Shown: positions 19,735 through 29,927 of the stretch, piece after piece | Numbering within the stretch: position 1 is the stretch's first letter | Layout of the letters: each line of letters opens with the position of its first letter | DNA from: Candidatus Peribacteria bacterium | Lineage (GTDB): Bacteria > Patescibacteriota > Gracilibacteria > Absconditabacterales > Absconditicoccaceae | Assembly: GCA_031276875.1 (NCBI GenBank) | Contig: JAISMG010000021.1 | Location: forward strand, 1 to 47,464 | Reading direction: 5' to 3' | DNA length: 47,464 nt | Made by a program: the position numbers and the translations under genes | The notes under the pieces: model-generated | The model's database searches: none | What the model was told of the DNA's origin: nothing | What the model saw: the letters and a program-made list of their open reading frames with translations, nothing else

Positions 19735-20925
19735 ATGAAACCAGTTTTCCGCATTATAGACAGCTTTTTAGCTTCTCTTATTATCTTCTTCATCAAACTT
19801 TATCAACTCACCCTCTCTCCCGACAAAGGCATCTTCTCTCCTGTGTTGAAAGGCAGAGTTTGTGCCCACGAGCCACATTGTAGCGAATATGCAATAAAAA
19901 CGCTGAAAAGATACGGCTTTTGGAAAGGGATTGGGAAAGCTACTGACAGAATTTTATCTTGCAAACCTAGAATGGAAAAAATTTACGACCCTGCATATTA
20001 CCGTATTGTTTTCTTTTCTTCTGCACCGATTGGAGTGCCGTTTTTGGAAGCGTTAGCACAGGATAAAAGATTTGAAATTGTTGGCGTGGTGAGCCAAGCT
20101 GATAAGCCGATGTGAAGAGGTTTGCAGATACAAGAAAACATTATCAAAACTACAGCCCTACAACAACAAATGGTAACCCCTGAAGCCATCCAAACTCCCG
20201 CAAAACTCCATCCGGAAAAATCTCTGGAAGGAAAAGTCTTTTATGAATGGTTAAAAGAGAAAAAAGCTGATATGTTTGTCGTCATCGCTTATGGAAAGAT
20301 TCTCCCTCAAGCTATTTTGGACCTCGCCCATTTTGGAGCGATTAACGTGCACGGTTCCTTGCTTCCGAAATATCGCGGAGCTTCTCCCTTGCAATCAGTC
20401 TTTTTAGCTAATGAAAAAAGAAGCTGACTCACTATAATGAACATGGACGCGTGAATGGATACGGGAGAAATTATCGACCAATTCAGCTTTCCTATTCCTT
20501 TTGAACGAACGGTGGTAGAACTTATCAAAGCTGTAGAACAACAATGACCAACGTTTCTCAATAACACATTGTGGAACTTTGGAAAAGGACTTCTTACTCC
20601 ATTGAAGCAAAACGAAGATGAAGCTAGCTATACCAAAAAAATAGAAAAAACTGACGGGTTCTTTGTACTTTCTACAGATAGTTTGGAAGCTGTGTATACG
20701 AAATATCGTGCCCTTGCACTGTGGCCAAAAGCACGGTGTATTCGACAAGAAAAAAGAATAATCATCGAAAAACTTTCCCTCAATGAAGAAGTATTTGAAC
20801 TCCACAAAACTGCTCCTCTTCTGGATAATGGAAAACTGAATGTCGCTGTGAAAGAAATTCTCCTCAAACCAGAAGGGAAAAAAGCAATGGACTGGAAAAG
20901 TTTTGTAAATGGATATTTGAAATAA
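19735..20925 (+). CDS. fmt: Fusion of YidD and methionyl-tRNA formyltransferase
   Basis: One open frame of 396 residues. Residues 1-~85 are a YidD membrane-insertion-factor domain: a hydrophobic amphipathic N-terminus, then [17 protein letters not shown] and a Cys-Lys-Pro end ([14 protein letters not shown]) like the YidD terminus. From ~88 it is methionyl-tRNA formyltransferase: [31 protein letters not shown] (Gly is UGA), the catalytic [19 protein letters not shown] (His in place as in the family HPS), MNMDAGMDTGEI and a C-terminal domain with ALWPKAW. Fmt formylates initiator Met-tRNA; YidD assists YidC-dependent insertion. No stop or start separates the two, and the linker is short. Confidence 0.85.
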
Positions 20926-20947
20926 CCCTGAAAATGATACACATCTC

Positions 20948-22351
20948 CTACATATCTTTGAAATGATAGAGTTCTATTCCGTTAATCATATCAGACTTTT
21001 GTCCGGAATTAGACTCATTGGCTTGGACAATCAACACTTTATCATCCAAAGAAATATTTCCTTTAAAAATAATTCTTATCATCTCCTTTCCAATTCTTTT
21101 CAAGTTTTCATAATTGAATGAATGGGAAATTTTGTAGCCTTTTACTCACCAAATCAGATTAAGAAATCTGTAAGTATTGGTGGATTTGGTAAATGTAATC
21201 ACAGGTACATTGGGATTGAGTGTAGCCATTCTCGCTGAAGTATATCCATTTTCCGTAAAACATACAATTGCTTTAATCCCCAATTCTTGGGTAATCCTAT
21301 ATGCATTGTAAATAATATAATCTCTCACTTCAAAACTCTCTTCATCAAACCTCTGAATGTCTTTTTTTATCATACTAAGTTCATATTTTTCTGCTTGTAA
21401 TTCCAACGTGTTAATGGTATCAAAAATATCGTCTTCAATAATCATCGTCTCCAATTTTATACCATCTACTCCCAAATTACACAAATCTTTTACGTTGCTT
21501 TCCTGCGTTAACGGATAATTTTTGCTTCCCATTTGATTGACATAACTTACAATCACTGGAACTCCTGTTACTCTCACTTCGTAAATAAGCTGTTCTAAAG
21601 TCTTTTTCCCTAAATACGGTTGCAAAAGGTCAGCAATCAAAATAATTCCATCAGCATACTGTGCAATTTCATCAATTTTTTCTAGTCAATGCTGAGTTTC
21701 GATTTTGGCAAAGACTTTCATATCAGCATTTTGTTGCTCTTGCAAAAAGGTTTTGGCTTCTTGGAGATGATGAGCATCATAACACGCTGAAAGAGCTACA
21801 ACGTGGGTACCGTATTCAATGCCCCGCAACATATCTTTTTTATCCTGCTGAGAAAGGGTACTGACTTCTTCTTCATTGTGTTGTAATGTCACTCTATCAT
21901 ATTGAATAATCTTTTTTTCTCCTGCATGTACTACACTACATTCTGCATAATCTTCTTTTTTCACTTCTACTTTGAGTTGGACTTTAGACTGTTCAAAGAT
22001 AATCGGAGCCCCCAAAGGCAGTTTAGCAATATGAGCATAATCAATAAAAATCTTTTTATTGCTATCCTGAGTATATTCGGAGTAATCCACTGTAATTTTT
22101 TGACCTTTCTTGACAGGAATATCTACCGTATTTTTTACTCTGATTTCATTTCCTTTGGTTTCAATGATAATGGTTTTGCTATTATCAAGTTTCATCAGCG
22201 TATCAATGTATTTTTTATTGTTATCGTCAAAACCGTAAGAAAGCGTAATCGTAAACGCATCTACCATATTGATAATTTTACTGAGTACGGTTTCTTTGGC
22301 AAGAACGGGGCTAACTCCAGCAATGATTTTTGTAAAACGAAAGTTATTCAT
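20948..22351 (-). CDS. pyk: Divergent pyruvate-kinase-like protein
   Basis: A 467-residue protein with pyruvate kinase architecture: an N-terminal FRFTKIIAGVSPV like RTKIVATIGP, IIIETKGNEIRV like DTKGPEIR, AKIETQHGLEKIDEIAQYAD like AKIENxEGVxNxDEI, and a C-terminal domain ending in VLIVQAN. Several key elements differ: the RLNFSHG region is TITLSYGF, ARGDLG is LIADLL, and the TATQMLESM segment is SYVNQMGSKN. The canonical substrate- and metal-binding residues in those segments seem lost. Two UGA codons are read as Gly. It may be a degenerate or repurposed paralogue. The ATG at 22351 fits the family start. Confidence 0.75.
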
Positions 22352-22483
22352 TGGAATAGAGAGGAAAATAAAATGCTGAAAAAACAAAGAAAGATAAGTT
22401 GATGTTTATATATAATTTTTCCTCAAATTTCAAGAGAATTTTTTGATATTATTTTATAATGTCAAGTTTTGGTTGTAGGGTAA

Positions 22484-22511
22484 GGTTAACTTTCAAGCAA
22501 AATGCACCAAA
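22484..22511 (+). repeat. Solo end of the IS30-like element
   Basis: GGTTAACTTTCAAGCAAAAT plus GCACCAAA is nearly identical to the outer ends of the two IS30-like remnants (6959-6985 and, inverted, 27498-27523). No transposase sequence follows. Shorter relatives (CAAGCAAAATG core) occur near 29645-29663 and 30018-30035. Confidence 0.6.
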
Positions 22512-22637
22512 GCTGAGTAATAAATTATTGATGAGAGGTACTTTTTGCATTATATTTTTCAATATACTTTTTCTTCCTTGCATTTTCTTCGCTCTTTTGT
22601 ACAAGTAAGCATACTTTTATTTTCTCTGTTGTAAGAA

Positions 22638-25010
22638 ATGCCACAACATCTCGTTATCGTAGAATCTCCCGCGAAATCCCAAACTATCAAAAAATTTCTC
22701 GGAGAAGGCTATGAAGTCAAAGCCTCATATGGACACGTTGTCGACCTCCCCACCAAAGGAATGGGAATTGATATTGAGCATAATTTTACTCCTCAATATG
22801 AAGTTTCTCCTGAAAAAAAGAGAGTCGTCGCAGAACTCAAATCATTAGCCAAAAAAGCTGACAAAGTCTGGATTGCAACTGATGAAGACCGCGAAGGGGA
22901 AGCAATTGGGCGACACGTTGCCAATCAATTGGGACTGGACATTGCCAAAACGCCCAGAATTGTTTTTCACGAAATCACCAAAACCGCCATCGACAAAGCC
23001 ATCCAAAATCCTAGAACGATTGACCTTCACTTGGTTGATGCTCAGCAGGCTCGTCGCATTTTGGATAGGCTCGTGGGATTTGAACTCTCTCCAGTATTGC
23101 GAAGAAAAATAAAAACCTGACTTTCTGCCGGACGTGTGCAATCGGTCGCGGTTCGCTTGATTGTCGAGCGTGAGAGAGAAATCCAAAAATTTGCTACAGA
23201 AGGATTTTTTAAAGTCGTAGGAATGTTCATTGGAGACGCGAAGAAACCCTTTGAAGCAGAACTGGATACGACACTCAAAAAGGAAAAAGATGCAGAAAAA
23301 CTTCTCGAAACGCTCAAGACGTCAGCTTTTTCTATCAGTGCTATTGAAGTCAAACCCGGAAAAAAATCGCCTTCTGCTCCGTTCACGACTTCTACTTTAC
23401 AGCAGGAAGCCTCTCGCAAATTGGGATTTCCTGTAGCCAAAACAATGCAAGTCGCTCAAAAGCTCTATGAAGCTGGACATATTACGTATATGAGAACCGA
23501 TAGCGTTAATCTCTCCGATTTCGCGGTGAAAGCTGCCCAAACGGAAATCATCAAAGAATACGGAGAAGCCTATGCTCATCCGACTTATTATCAAACCAAA
23601 ACCAAAGGTTCTCAGGAAGCCCACGAATGTATCAGACCGACCCATTTCGAAAACCGTTTTGCGGGAAATGATACGAATGAAAAGAAGCTGTACCATTTGA
23701 TTTGGCAGAGAACGCTCGCGTCTCAGATGGCTCCTGCTGAACTGGAAAAAACCAAAGCCACCATTCAAATTTCCAATGACAAGCATTCTTTCATCGCCAC
23801 CGGAGAAGTCATCAAATTTGATGGATTTTTGAAGCTGTACTTTGAAAGTAATGACGAAGAAACCGACGATGAACTTTCCAAAGGAATGCTTCCGTTGCTC
23901 AAAGAGGGAGAAAAGCTGACCGACCAGCAAATTATCGCTACTGAGAAATTCAAAAATCATCCTCCGAGATATACCGAAGCAAGTCTGGTAAAAAAGCTGG
24001 AAGAACAAGGCATTGGGCGTCCTTCCACCTATGCACCGACTATTTCTACTATCCAAAAAAGAAATTATGTTGTCAAAGAGGATAGACCGTGAAAACAGAG
24101 AACCTACAAAGAATACACCTTGAAACAAGGAAATCTCTCGTTTGCAGAGCTTACGCAAATGACCGGAGCAGAAAAGCAAAAACTCTTCCCAACCGATATG
24201 GGAATAATTGTAACGGATTTTCTTCTTCAGCATTTTCCTGAAATTATGGATTATTCCTTCACGGCGAATGTGGAAGAAGAATTTGACATCGTCGCAGAAG
24301 GGAAATTGAAGCGGACCAAGATGATACAGCAGTTTTATCAGCCTTTTCATCATTTGATTGTAGAAACAGGAGGACTGGACAGAGTACATACCGAAAGAAC
24401 GATAGGAACCGACCCCAAAAGCTGAAAACCACTCATTGCGAGAATGGGAAGATACGGTCCGATGCTCCAAATTGGCACGCCAGAAGATGAAGAGAAAAAA
24501 TATGCCTCTCTTCCCGCTGGTCAGAGTATCGAAACTATCGGTTTGGAGGAAGCTTTGCAAGCCTTTGCTCTGCCTCGTGAAGTGGGAGCGTACCAAGGCG
24601 AGAAAGTCCTTGCAAACAATGGACGTTTTGGTCCGTATGTGAAATGGGGAAGTCTTTTTGTGTCCATCAAAAAAGACGCGGAGTTTGACCTCTTTTCCAT
24701 CACGCTGGAGCAAGCTATTGAGCTGATTGAAGAGAAAAAGAAAGCTGACGCAAATAAGTACATTCACCGTTTCCCGTATGAAGGCGAGGAAATTCAAGTA
24801 TTAAACGGAATGTATGGTCCTTATGTAAAATATGGCAAAAAGAATTACAAAATCCCCAAAGGTGGCAAAGACGCGACAGATTTTACCTTGGAAGACGCTC
24901 TAGCGATTATCGGAAGCGATATCAAAGGAGGAAAAGCTCTCACCAAAACAGCAAAAAAGGAAGTAAAAAAGACTCCACGCACTGCTAGTGCTAAAAAGAA
25001 AAAGGAGTAA
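22638..25010 (+). CDS. topA: DNA topoisomerase I
   Basis: A 790-residue type IA topoisomerase that relaxes negative supercoils. Motifs: the Toprim start LVIVESPAKSQTIKKFLG, IATDEDREGEAIGWHVA (W is CGA), TGLSAGRVQSVAVRL (first Gly is UGA) and the active-site Tyr in GHITYMRTDSVNLS (~residue 280), then EEQGIGRPSTYAPTI. The C-terminus lacks the usual Cys4 zinc fingers and instead has three Toprim_C-type repeats (GRYGPMLQIG, GRFGPYVKWG, GMYGPYVKYG) and a Lys-rich tail. Four UGA codons lie in frame. A long minus-strand frame over the gene (23397-24797) is a shadow. Confidence 0.95.
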
Positions 25011-25018
25011 AAAAAAGC

Positions 25019-25038
25019 TGAACCGATTTTGCGGTTCA
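25019..25038. terminator. Terminator between convergent topA and the TSP1 gene
   Basis: TGAACCG pairs with CGGTTCA around a 6-nt loop. On the minus strand it is followed by GCTTTTTTTTAC, so it is a good terminator for the leftward gene; on the plus strand the tail is A-rich, so it serves topA mainly as an end hairpin. Confidence 0.6.
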
Positions 25039-25156
25039 ATCAAATAAAAAATATTTTGATTGGAGGTTACAAAAAAACATTCTAATGAGAAAGTTGACTG
25101 CATTAGAATGTTTTAGGAATATATAGATATTATTTGCTTATTTCTTTTGAAAGCAA

Positions 25157-26557
25157 CTAATATGTGCTAGATACACAACGTACTCATAGGAGAGCGGATC
25201 TGTCGGGATCATTAATACCCATTCCTCAACCATCATTAGCATCCGCTCTAACATTTAGAAAATTTCAAAACCAATAATGACCTGGTTTTGTAGCACCATT
25301 TGCTGTCAGATTATTTAATTTAGATTTATTAGCAATTATATATCCTCGTTCATCTTTCCCCATTCATTCATAACCTTCAGGGAAACGCCAACTTTTTCCA
25401 TTTAATGTTAAATTCTGACAATAAGAATCAGCTTGAGTTTTTGTCATTGCACAGTCTGAACATCACGGAGCAACATAAAGACTACCTCCATTAGCTGATA
25501 TATTTAAAATACAATTGGAATTTGAACTACATGAACTACTAGAAATATATACATCACTACAACTTCCACACGCTCTACAGGATGCCGTTGCTCCCCCATT
25601 TGTTCCTGCACAGGTCCACGTTCGTGGTCAATTTCCGCTTACTGATGAGGCTGTTCCTGCTGAACATAAATTTGTTGTTGGTTTAGTTGTTGTATTTGTT
25701 GCTGCACTTCCACACGTTCCATTTTCTGTCTTATTTGCACTACAGGATGCCGTTGTTCCCCCATTTGTTCCTGCACAGGTCCACGTTCGTGGTCAATTTC
25801 CGCTTACTGATGAGGCTGTTCCTACTGAACATAAATTTGTTGTTGGTTTAGTTGTTGTATTTGTTGCTGCACTTCCACACGTTCCATTTGTTGGGCACGC
25901 TTGCGTATTACAACTTTGACTGGTAGCAATTCCACTACAACCGGCTGAACACGTCTGACTAGTTGCAGGTTTCATTCCACTACACATACTATCCACCACT
26001 ACAGAACCATCCGAACCCTTACATTGTACTGTTCTGCTTTGTGTTCCATTCGTAGCTGTACATGTTCTAGTTTGTGTTCCTCCTCCACAACTTGCACTAC
26101 AAGCTCATCGAGAGCTAATTGTCGGACTCGTCGCGCTACAACTTCCATAACTAGACATATTCCAACTATATGTAACACACGATACTTGAGTCCAATTGTT
26201 TCCATTACAATAGGACAAACATCTATCTACATATTTCAAGGTTCCTGCATTACTCGCTGAACATCCAGCTGTTGTATTTCCTATTTTTGCTCCTCCTATT
26301 ATTGCAATGTGTCCTGTATACATAATTTCCCCTGCTACAGATCACGTTCTCCAAAACAGATGAGCTACCGTTTCTTTCCATTCTGCAAACGTTAATTGAT
26401 AGTCATCATTTATACTTTTAAATCATGGCAGTGTCGTTGCTGCATATACAAATAATGCACTTAATCCTACTATCGTTACAGTAAAGATTAGTCCACTTAC
26501 CATGGATCTGAACGCCCATTGCTTCAGATTTTTAAACCAAGTTTGTCTTTTTTTCAT
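25157..26557 (-). CDS. Surface protein with TSP1 domain, Cys repeats and DUF1566-like C-terminus
   Basis: A 466-residue protein with a Lys/Arg-rich start and one hydrophobic segment (SGLIFTVTIVGLSALFVYAA). Residues ~135-205 read as a thrombospondin type 1 domain: WGACSASCGGGTQTRTC with the W as CGA and the first G as UGA, then DSMCSGMKPATSQTC. Two 56-residue units follow, each NGTCGSAATNTTTKPTTNLC ... GNGPWTWTCAGTNGG, with the first W of WTW as CGA. The C-terminus (AMTKTQADSYCQNLTLNGKS WRFP... YWF ... GVRCVSS, split here) resembles the DUF1566/Lcl fold of bacterial surface proteins. It is probably an exported adhesin or pilus-associated protein. A weak hairpin lies 26 bp upstream of the ATG. 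Confidence 0.8.
25576..25890 (-). repeat. 168-bp tandem repeat inside the TSP1 gene
   Basis: About 145 bp starting near 25576 recur near 25744 with only a few changes, at a period of 168 bp (56 codons). They encode the two Cys-rich NGTCGSAATN units. Confidence 0.75.
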
Positions 26558-26572
26558 TGCAATAAAAAGAAA

Positions 26573-26602
26573 CAAATAAAAAATTCCCACTATTTGAGGA
26601 AT
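26573..26602 (-). promoter_or_regulatory. Hairpin with T-run just upstream of the TSP1 gene
   Basis: In the gene's direction, ATTCC pairs with GGAAT (26583-26602) and is followed by TTTTTTATTTG, ending ~16 bp before the ATG. The position parallels the terminator-like hairpins before surface genes A and B, but the stem is only 5 bp and no larger conserved leader was found. Confidence 0.35.
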
Positions 26603-26809
26603 AAAACTATTGACAAATGTATATGTATTATTCTTTTACCTAATGTTAAAATTTTTAACGTATATATATATCGATTTTATGCATTGCTGATACAGACTGG
26701 AGATGCGGTTTATCTCTGGCATTACTAGACGTAAAAAAAATAAATATGTTATGTATATATTCTTTTTTATATGAAATGCAAGCCCTAATTGAAGAAGAAA
26801 AATTATAAT

Positions 26810-27508
26810 GCAAAATGCACCACTAATCAATAAGATAAAAATAGCCAAACTTTTATCTACTAAACTTCTTAGTGATGCCAATCATTCATTGGTATAAGAG
26901 GGAACGAGAATATTGGTTAAGACGCAGAAAACATTGATACAGAAAAAAAAAGGAAAAAAAAGTCAGCACTCGTTAATGTTCCCCTGATAGAAGAAAGAAC
27001 AGAAGAAATCGATAAACGTTTAGTATTTGGACATTGGGAAGTAGATATGATATAGTATGATCAAAATGAGAAAAGTGAGGCTTATTAACACTACTAGAAA
27101 GACTAACAAAGCTTACTATCATAGTAAAATTGAAACAGTCAAACATGCGATGATTGAGAAATTATCAGGATATAAGGTAAGGAGTATCACAAGTGATAAT
27201 GGGACAGAATTTGCAGGATTAGCAGAGGTTAGGAAAGTAGTAGGATGTTTAGTGTATCGTTGTCATCCGTATGCTTCACGAGAAAAAGGAGGTAACGAAA
27301 GAAATAATGGAATTATTAGACGATTTTGCCCAAAACAACTATCAATTCAACAATATAGTGAAGAATATATCAGAAAAATAGAAACAAAAATAAATAGTAA
27401 ACCGAGAAAAATCCTCAATTATACCTCAGCATTGATAGTATTTACTTACTACTTAAATAATGGTTCCTAGTTCTTATCTTACTTGATTACCCCTTTAGTG
27501 CATTTTGC
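26810..27508 (+). mobile_element. Decayed IS30-like element, copy 2
   Basis: The ends are GCAAAATGCACCACTAATCA (left) and the inverse of GCAAAATGCACTAAAGGGGT (right), about 700 bp apart. Inside is the catalytic half of an IS30-family transposase: NVPLIEERTEEIDKRLVFGH, a TAG and a frameshift after WEVDMI, then ITSDNGTEFAGLAEVRKVVG, CHPYASWEKGGNERNNGIIR (W is CGA) and NSKPRKILNYTSA. The helix-turn-helix N-terminus is missing. Copy 1 (6959-7586) is the same element with a different deletion, so neither is active, though together they show the ancestral code use (UGA Gly, CGA Trp). Confidence 0.8.
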
Positions 27509-27567
27509 TTGAAAATTAACCATAAGATGTAGCATTAAAATTTTTATGCCATTTCTCTTGAAAAGAA

Positions 27568-27643
27568 ATGAGTCTACCACAAAGACAATGGTACTATTTT
27601 TGAGGGCATTTTTTAAGGAGAAAATTTCTTGCTTTCTTTAAAA
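27568..27643 (+). repeat. Direct repeat flanking the two-gene module, left copy
   Basis: ATGAGTCTACCACAAAGACA and the bases after it, through GGAGAAAATTTCTTGCTTTC, recur at 29671-29738 with one mismatch and a 12-13 bp insertion in this copy. The two copies bracket the genes at 27686-29449. Confidence 0.65.
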
Positions 27644-27644
27644 A

Positions 27645-27674
27645 AATTCGGCTACCCAATAAGCAAACCGAATT
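27645..27674 (-). terminator. Terminator of the two-gene module
   Basis: AATTCGG and CCGAATT form a 7-bp stem; in the leftward direction it is followed by TTTTTTTAAAG. It lies 11 bp after the TAG at 27686. Confidence 0.65.
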
Positions 27675-27685
27675 TTAATTTCTTT

Positions 27686-28885
27686 CTATTCATTTTCAAA
27701 ATCATTTCTCACAGACCAAATACTGAATCCGATATTGAAACATATTTGTACAATGAATGAAATCCATATTGCCCATCCTGGAGGGTCTATAGTAAGGTAG
27801 GAAAAGTCTTTGAATTCTTTTCGTATCCATTTATCAGACAATTCTCGATAAAGATAGTCTGCAAGTTGGGTGAGATTCAGTTTGTTTTGATCAATTACGA
27901 AGTTTCTCGTATTGACCTTCAATTCTGTAATTTCTGTCCATGAAAATGGATAACACCATTGTACCTCTTGGGAACTGTTAATCCCAATACATACAACGAA
28001 TTCGTTTTGATTCCCACCTTTCCAGTAGGATTCCTGCAAAGTGGCAACGCTGAGTGGCTTATTCTCAAAGAGAAGTATCCACACCCGCAATTCCTTCTTA
28101 GGACCCAAATCACCATTCAGAAAGTGGAATTTGTTTTCAGCCTGTGAAAGACTATCAACTTTTTCCCCTCCTAAAATAGTAGGAATACAATGCGATTGGA
28201 GACTGGGACCATTGAACCATCCCGTCTTTTTGTTAAAGTCTGGATAGTCAAACAATCCTTGCTCTTTGGCTTCTTCTGGAGAAACGTTTTGGTAATTAAA
28301 GACAGAGTTTGAGGCCTGTACTTTATTTTCATAGTGTTGAGTCCAAGAGACTGAGAAACTTGTTTCTTTCGTTCCAGACCAAACAGCATAGTGCATATTC
28401 CCATCTTTTACCACATGGTCTCCAAGCCCACATTCTCTTTCTCGGTGCATATCTTGAAATTGGGGCGTTGCTTGAAAGCGTGCCACTAAATCAAGATAAT
28501 CCTGCTCCGAGATAGAAAATTTCCAACCGGTGGTCGTAATTACTTCCCAATGTGCGGGATGAGTATCCAAATGACTACAATCGTACGTTTGCGTACAATA
28601 TTTCATATTGCCTTTGGCATCAGTCCCGCAAGGAACTTGTCGGGTACAAATCTCGTGATCCCATATTGAATAAAACTCATAATATTCAACACGCTCAATA
28701 AGATCGCCCCAATATTCCGTGTCATTAGTAAGTGATTTTTCACCGATTACCTTCATCACTACAATTAGAAGTATTGCTACTCCTAAATGTACGAGATATT
28801 CCCACCACACCACTTTATGATGATAGTTGTATATCAGAAAAGCGATAGTAATGATGGGAATGATGAGTAGCAACCAAATAATCAT
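27686..28885 (-). CDS. Membrane protein of a possibly imported two-gene module
   Basis: A 399-residue protein with two N-terminal hydrophobic helices (IIWLLLIIPIITIAFLIY and EYLVHLGVAILLIVVMKV), a large middle domain with Cys pairs (CTRQVPCGTD, CTQTYDCSHL) and a C-terminal helix (WAIWISFIVQICFNIGFSIW). None of its ~21 glycines uses UGA. Its CGA/CGG codons fall at sites where I expect Arg (ELRVWILLF, KWIRKEFKDF, DMHRERE), unlike the rest of the window. I recall similar uncharacterised proteins next to LemA-type proteins in Bacteroidetes and phages; no biochemical role is known. It is transcribed with the LemA-like gene 3 bp upstream and ends at a good terminator. Confidence 0.7.
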   Translation of the reverse strand: MIIWLLLIIPIITIAFLIYNYHHKVVWWEYLVHLGVAILLIVVMKVIGEKSLTNDTEYWGDLIERVEYYEFYSIWDHEICTRQVPCGTDAKGNMKYCTQTYDCSHLDTHPAHWEVITTTGWKFSISEQDYLDLVARFQATPQFQDMHRERECGLGDHVVKDGNMHYAVWSGTKETSFSVSWTQHYENKVQASNSVFNYQNVSPEEAKEQGLFDYPDFNKKTGWFNGPSLQSHCIPTILGGEKVDSLSQAENKFHFLNGDLGPKKELRVWILLFENKPLSVATLQESYWKGGNQNEFVVCIGINSSQEVQWCYPFSWTEITELKVNTRNFVIDQNKLNLTQLADYLYRELSDKWIRKEFKDFSYLTIDPPGWAIWISFIVQICFNIGFSIWSVRNDFENE

Positions 28886-28888
28886 AGC

Positions 28889-29449
28889 TTACTCCTTTTT
28901 GAAAATATCAATTTCGTTGTCTTCTCCGGTTTTGAATGCTTCTTTTGTGTGTTCCGAAGAAATCAATGTAATTTTTATCTTTTCCTTATTGGAGATAAAA
29001 AGGCTACCCGGAAACTTCTCAATCAATGATTCCCTTTCGCGAACGATATCGCGAAGTTTTTTTGCTTGCATATACAGTCCTTCTCTTTGGACTTCTACAG
29101 AGGCAATCACTTTGTTATACGTCTCAGTAATGGCTTGCATATCCCATGTGGGATTGTTTTCTTGAATCCATTTCATCAATGTGCCATCACCCTGAGAATA
29201 ACGCCCTTCGATTAAATCAGGATAAATAGCTTGAATGGCTTCCCGATTGACCTCTACATTGCGTTCTGCAACCTGTGCAGTTTGAGCAATAATTTTGTAC
29301 ATCTTATCAAAATTCTGCTCATATACAGATTGCTCTGCTTCAATTTGCTTTCGCAAATCAATTTCTTTGTTGTTGTAAGATATTCGTATAGCAAAGACAA
29401 TGATGCCCACTACAACAACAATCCCTAAAATAATCCAAGACTTTTTCAT
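28889..29449 (-). CDS. LemA-family-like membrane protein
   Basis: A 186-residue protein with one N-terminal helix (WIILGIVVVVGIIVFAIRI) followed by an all-helical domain. The segment FDKMYKIIAQTAQV, the NREAI and LIEGRYSQGDGTLMKWIQE parts and the LIEKFPGSLF end resemble the phage/Bacteroidetes branch of the LemA family, proteins with an outward helical bundle and unknown role. No glycine is UGA. CGA/CGG occur in DLRKQ and NREAI, where family members carry Arg. The stop lies 3 bp before the start of the downstream membrane protein, so the two form one operon. Confidence 0.7.
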   Translation of the reverse strand: MKKSWIILGIVVVVGIIVFAIRISYNNKEIDLRKQIEAEQSVYEQNFDKMYKIIAQTAQVAERNVEVNREAIQAIYPDLIEGRYSQGDGTLMKWIQENNPTWDMQAITETYNKVIASVEVQREGLYMQAKKLRDIVRERESLIEKFPGSLFISNKEKIKITLISSEHTKEAFKTGEDNEIDIFKKE

Positions 29450-29780
29450 TTTTGTTTGTGTTCAGAATTATCTCCCTGTCCCCGGTTTTAGTTTAAAATT
29501 TTTTATTTATTGTTGACATTATAAATAATCGTAATAATAATACAAGCTTATTTTTATTTTTTCAGAAAAAGATACCCAATGCTATGACAAATCTGTATTA
29601 TCAACTTATAAAAAACATTATTATAACACCATACAAAAATAAGTGCTACATTTTGCTTGAACTTGAAAAAATGAGTCTACTACAAAGACAATGGTACTAT
29701 TTTTGAGGAGAAAATTTCTTGCTTTCTTTAAAAAAAATTGTATACTACTATCACTTTATTTCGATAAGAAATGAATACAG
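29450..29780. other. Spacer with repeat copy and IS-end fragment
   Basis: This stretch holds the right copy of the ~70-bp direct repeat (29671-29738) and a short IS30-end fragment (CATTTTGCTTGAAC near 29650). No gene is seen apart from the very short frame opened by the repeat (MSLLQRQWYYF). Confidence 0.5.
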
Positions 29781-29927
29781 ATGACTGCTGTATGTAATAT
29801 TGCAATTGTGAAGGAAGAGCATATGTATGCTGCTAAATGTATTGATAATGATGTCGCTTCTCAGGGGAAAACAATGGATGAAGCCATTAAAAATCTCAAA
29901 GAAGCACTAGAACTCTATTATGAATAA
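29781..29927 (+). pseudogene. HicB-type antitoxin remnant
   Basis: A 48-residue frame begins TAVCNIAIVKEEHMYAAKCI and continues SQGKTMDEAIKNLKEALELY, matching the HicB fold (xSxGxTxxEAxxNxxEAIELY). It stops at TAA after YYE where HicB proteins continue; the same frame then has further stops. No HicA toxin is next to it. It is most likely a decayed antitoxin, less likely a minimal functional one. Confidence 0.6.

Noticed and set aside
23397-24797. 466-residue minus-strand ORF
   Set aside because: It lies fully over topA, whose motifs are clear, and shows no family features. It is a shadow frame.
26690-26725. Short GAGAT/ATCTC hairpin with GCGGTTTATC resembling the core of the surface-gene leaders
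   Set aside because: It lies on the opposite strand sense relative to the TSP1 gene and lacks the P1 and P2 stems, so the likeness is probably chance.
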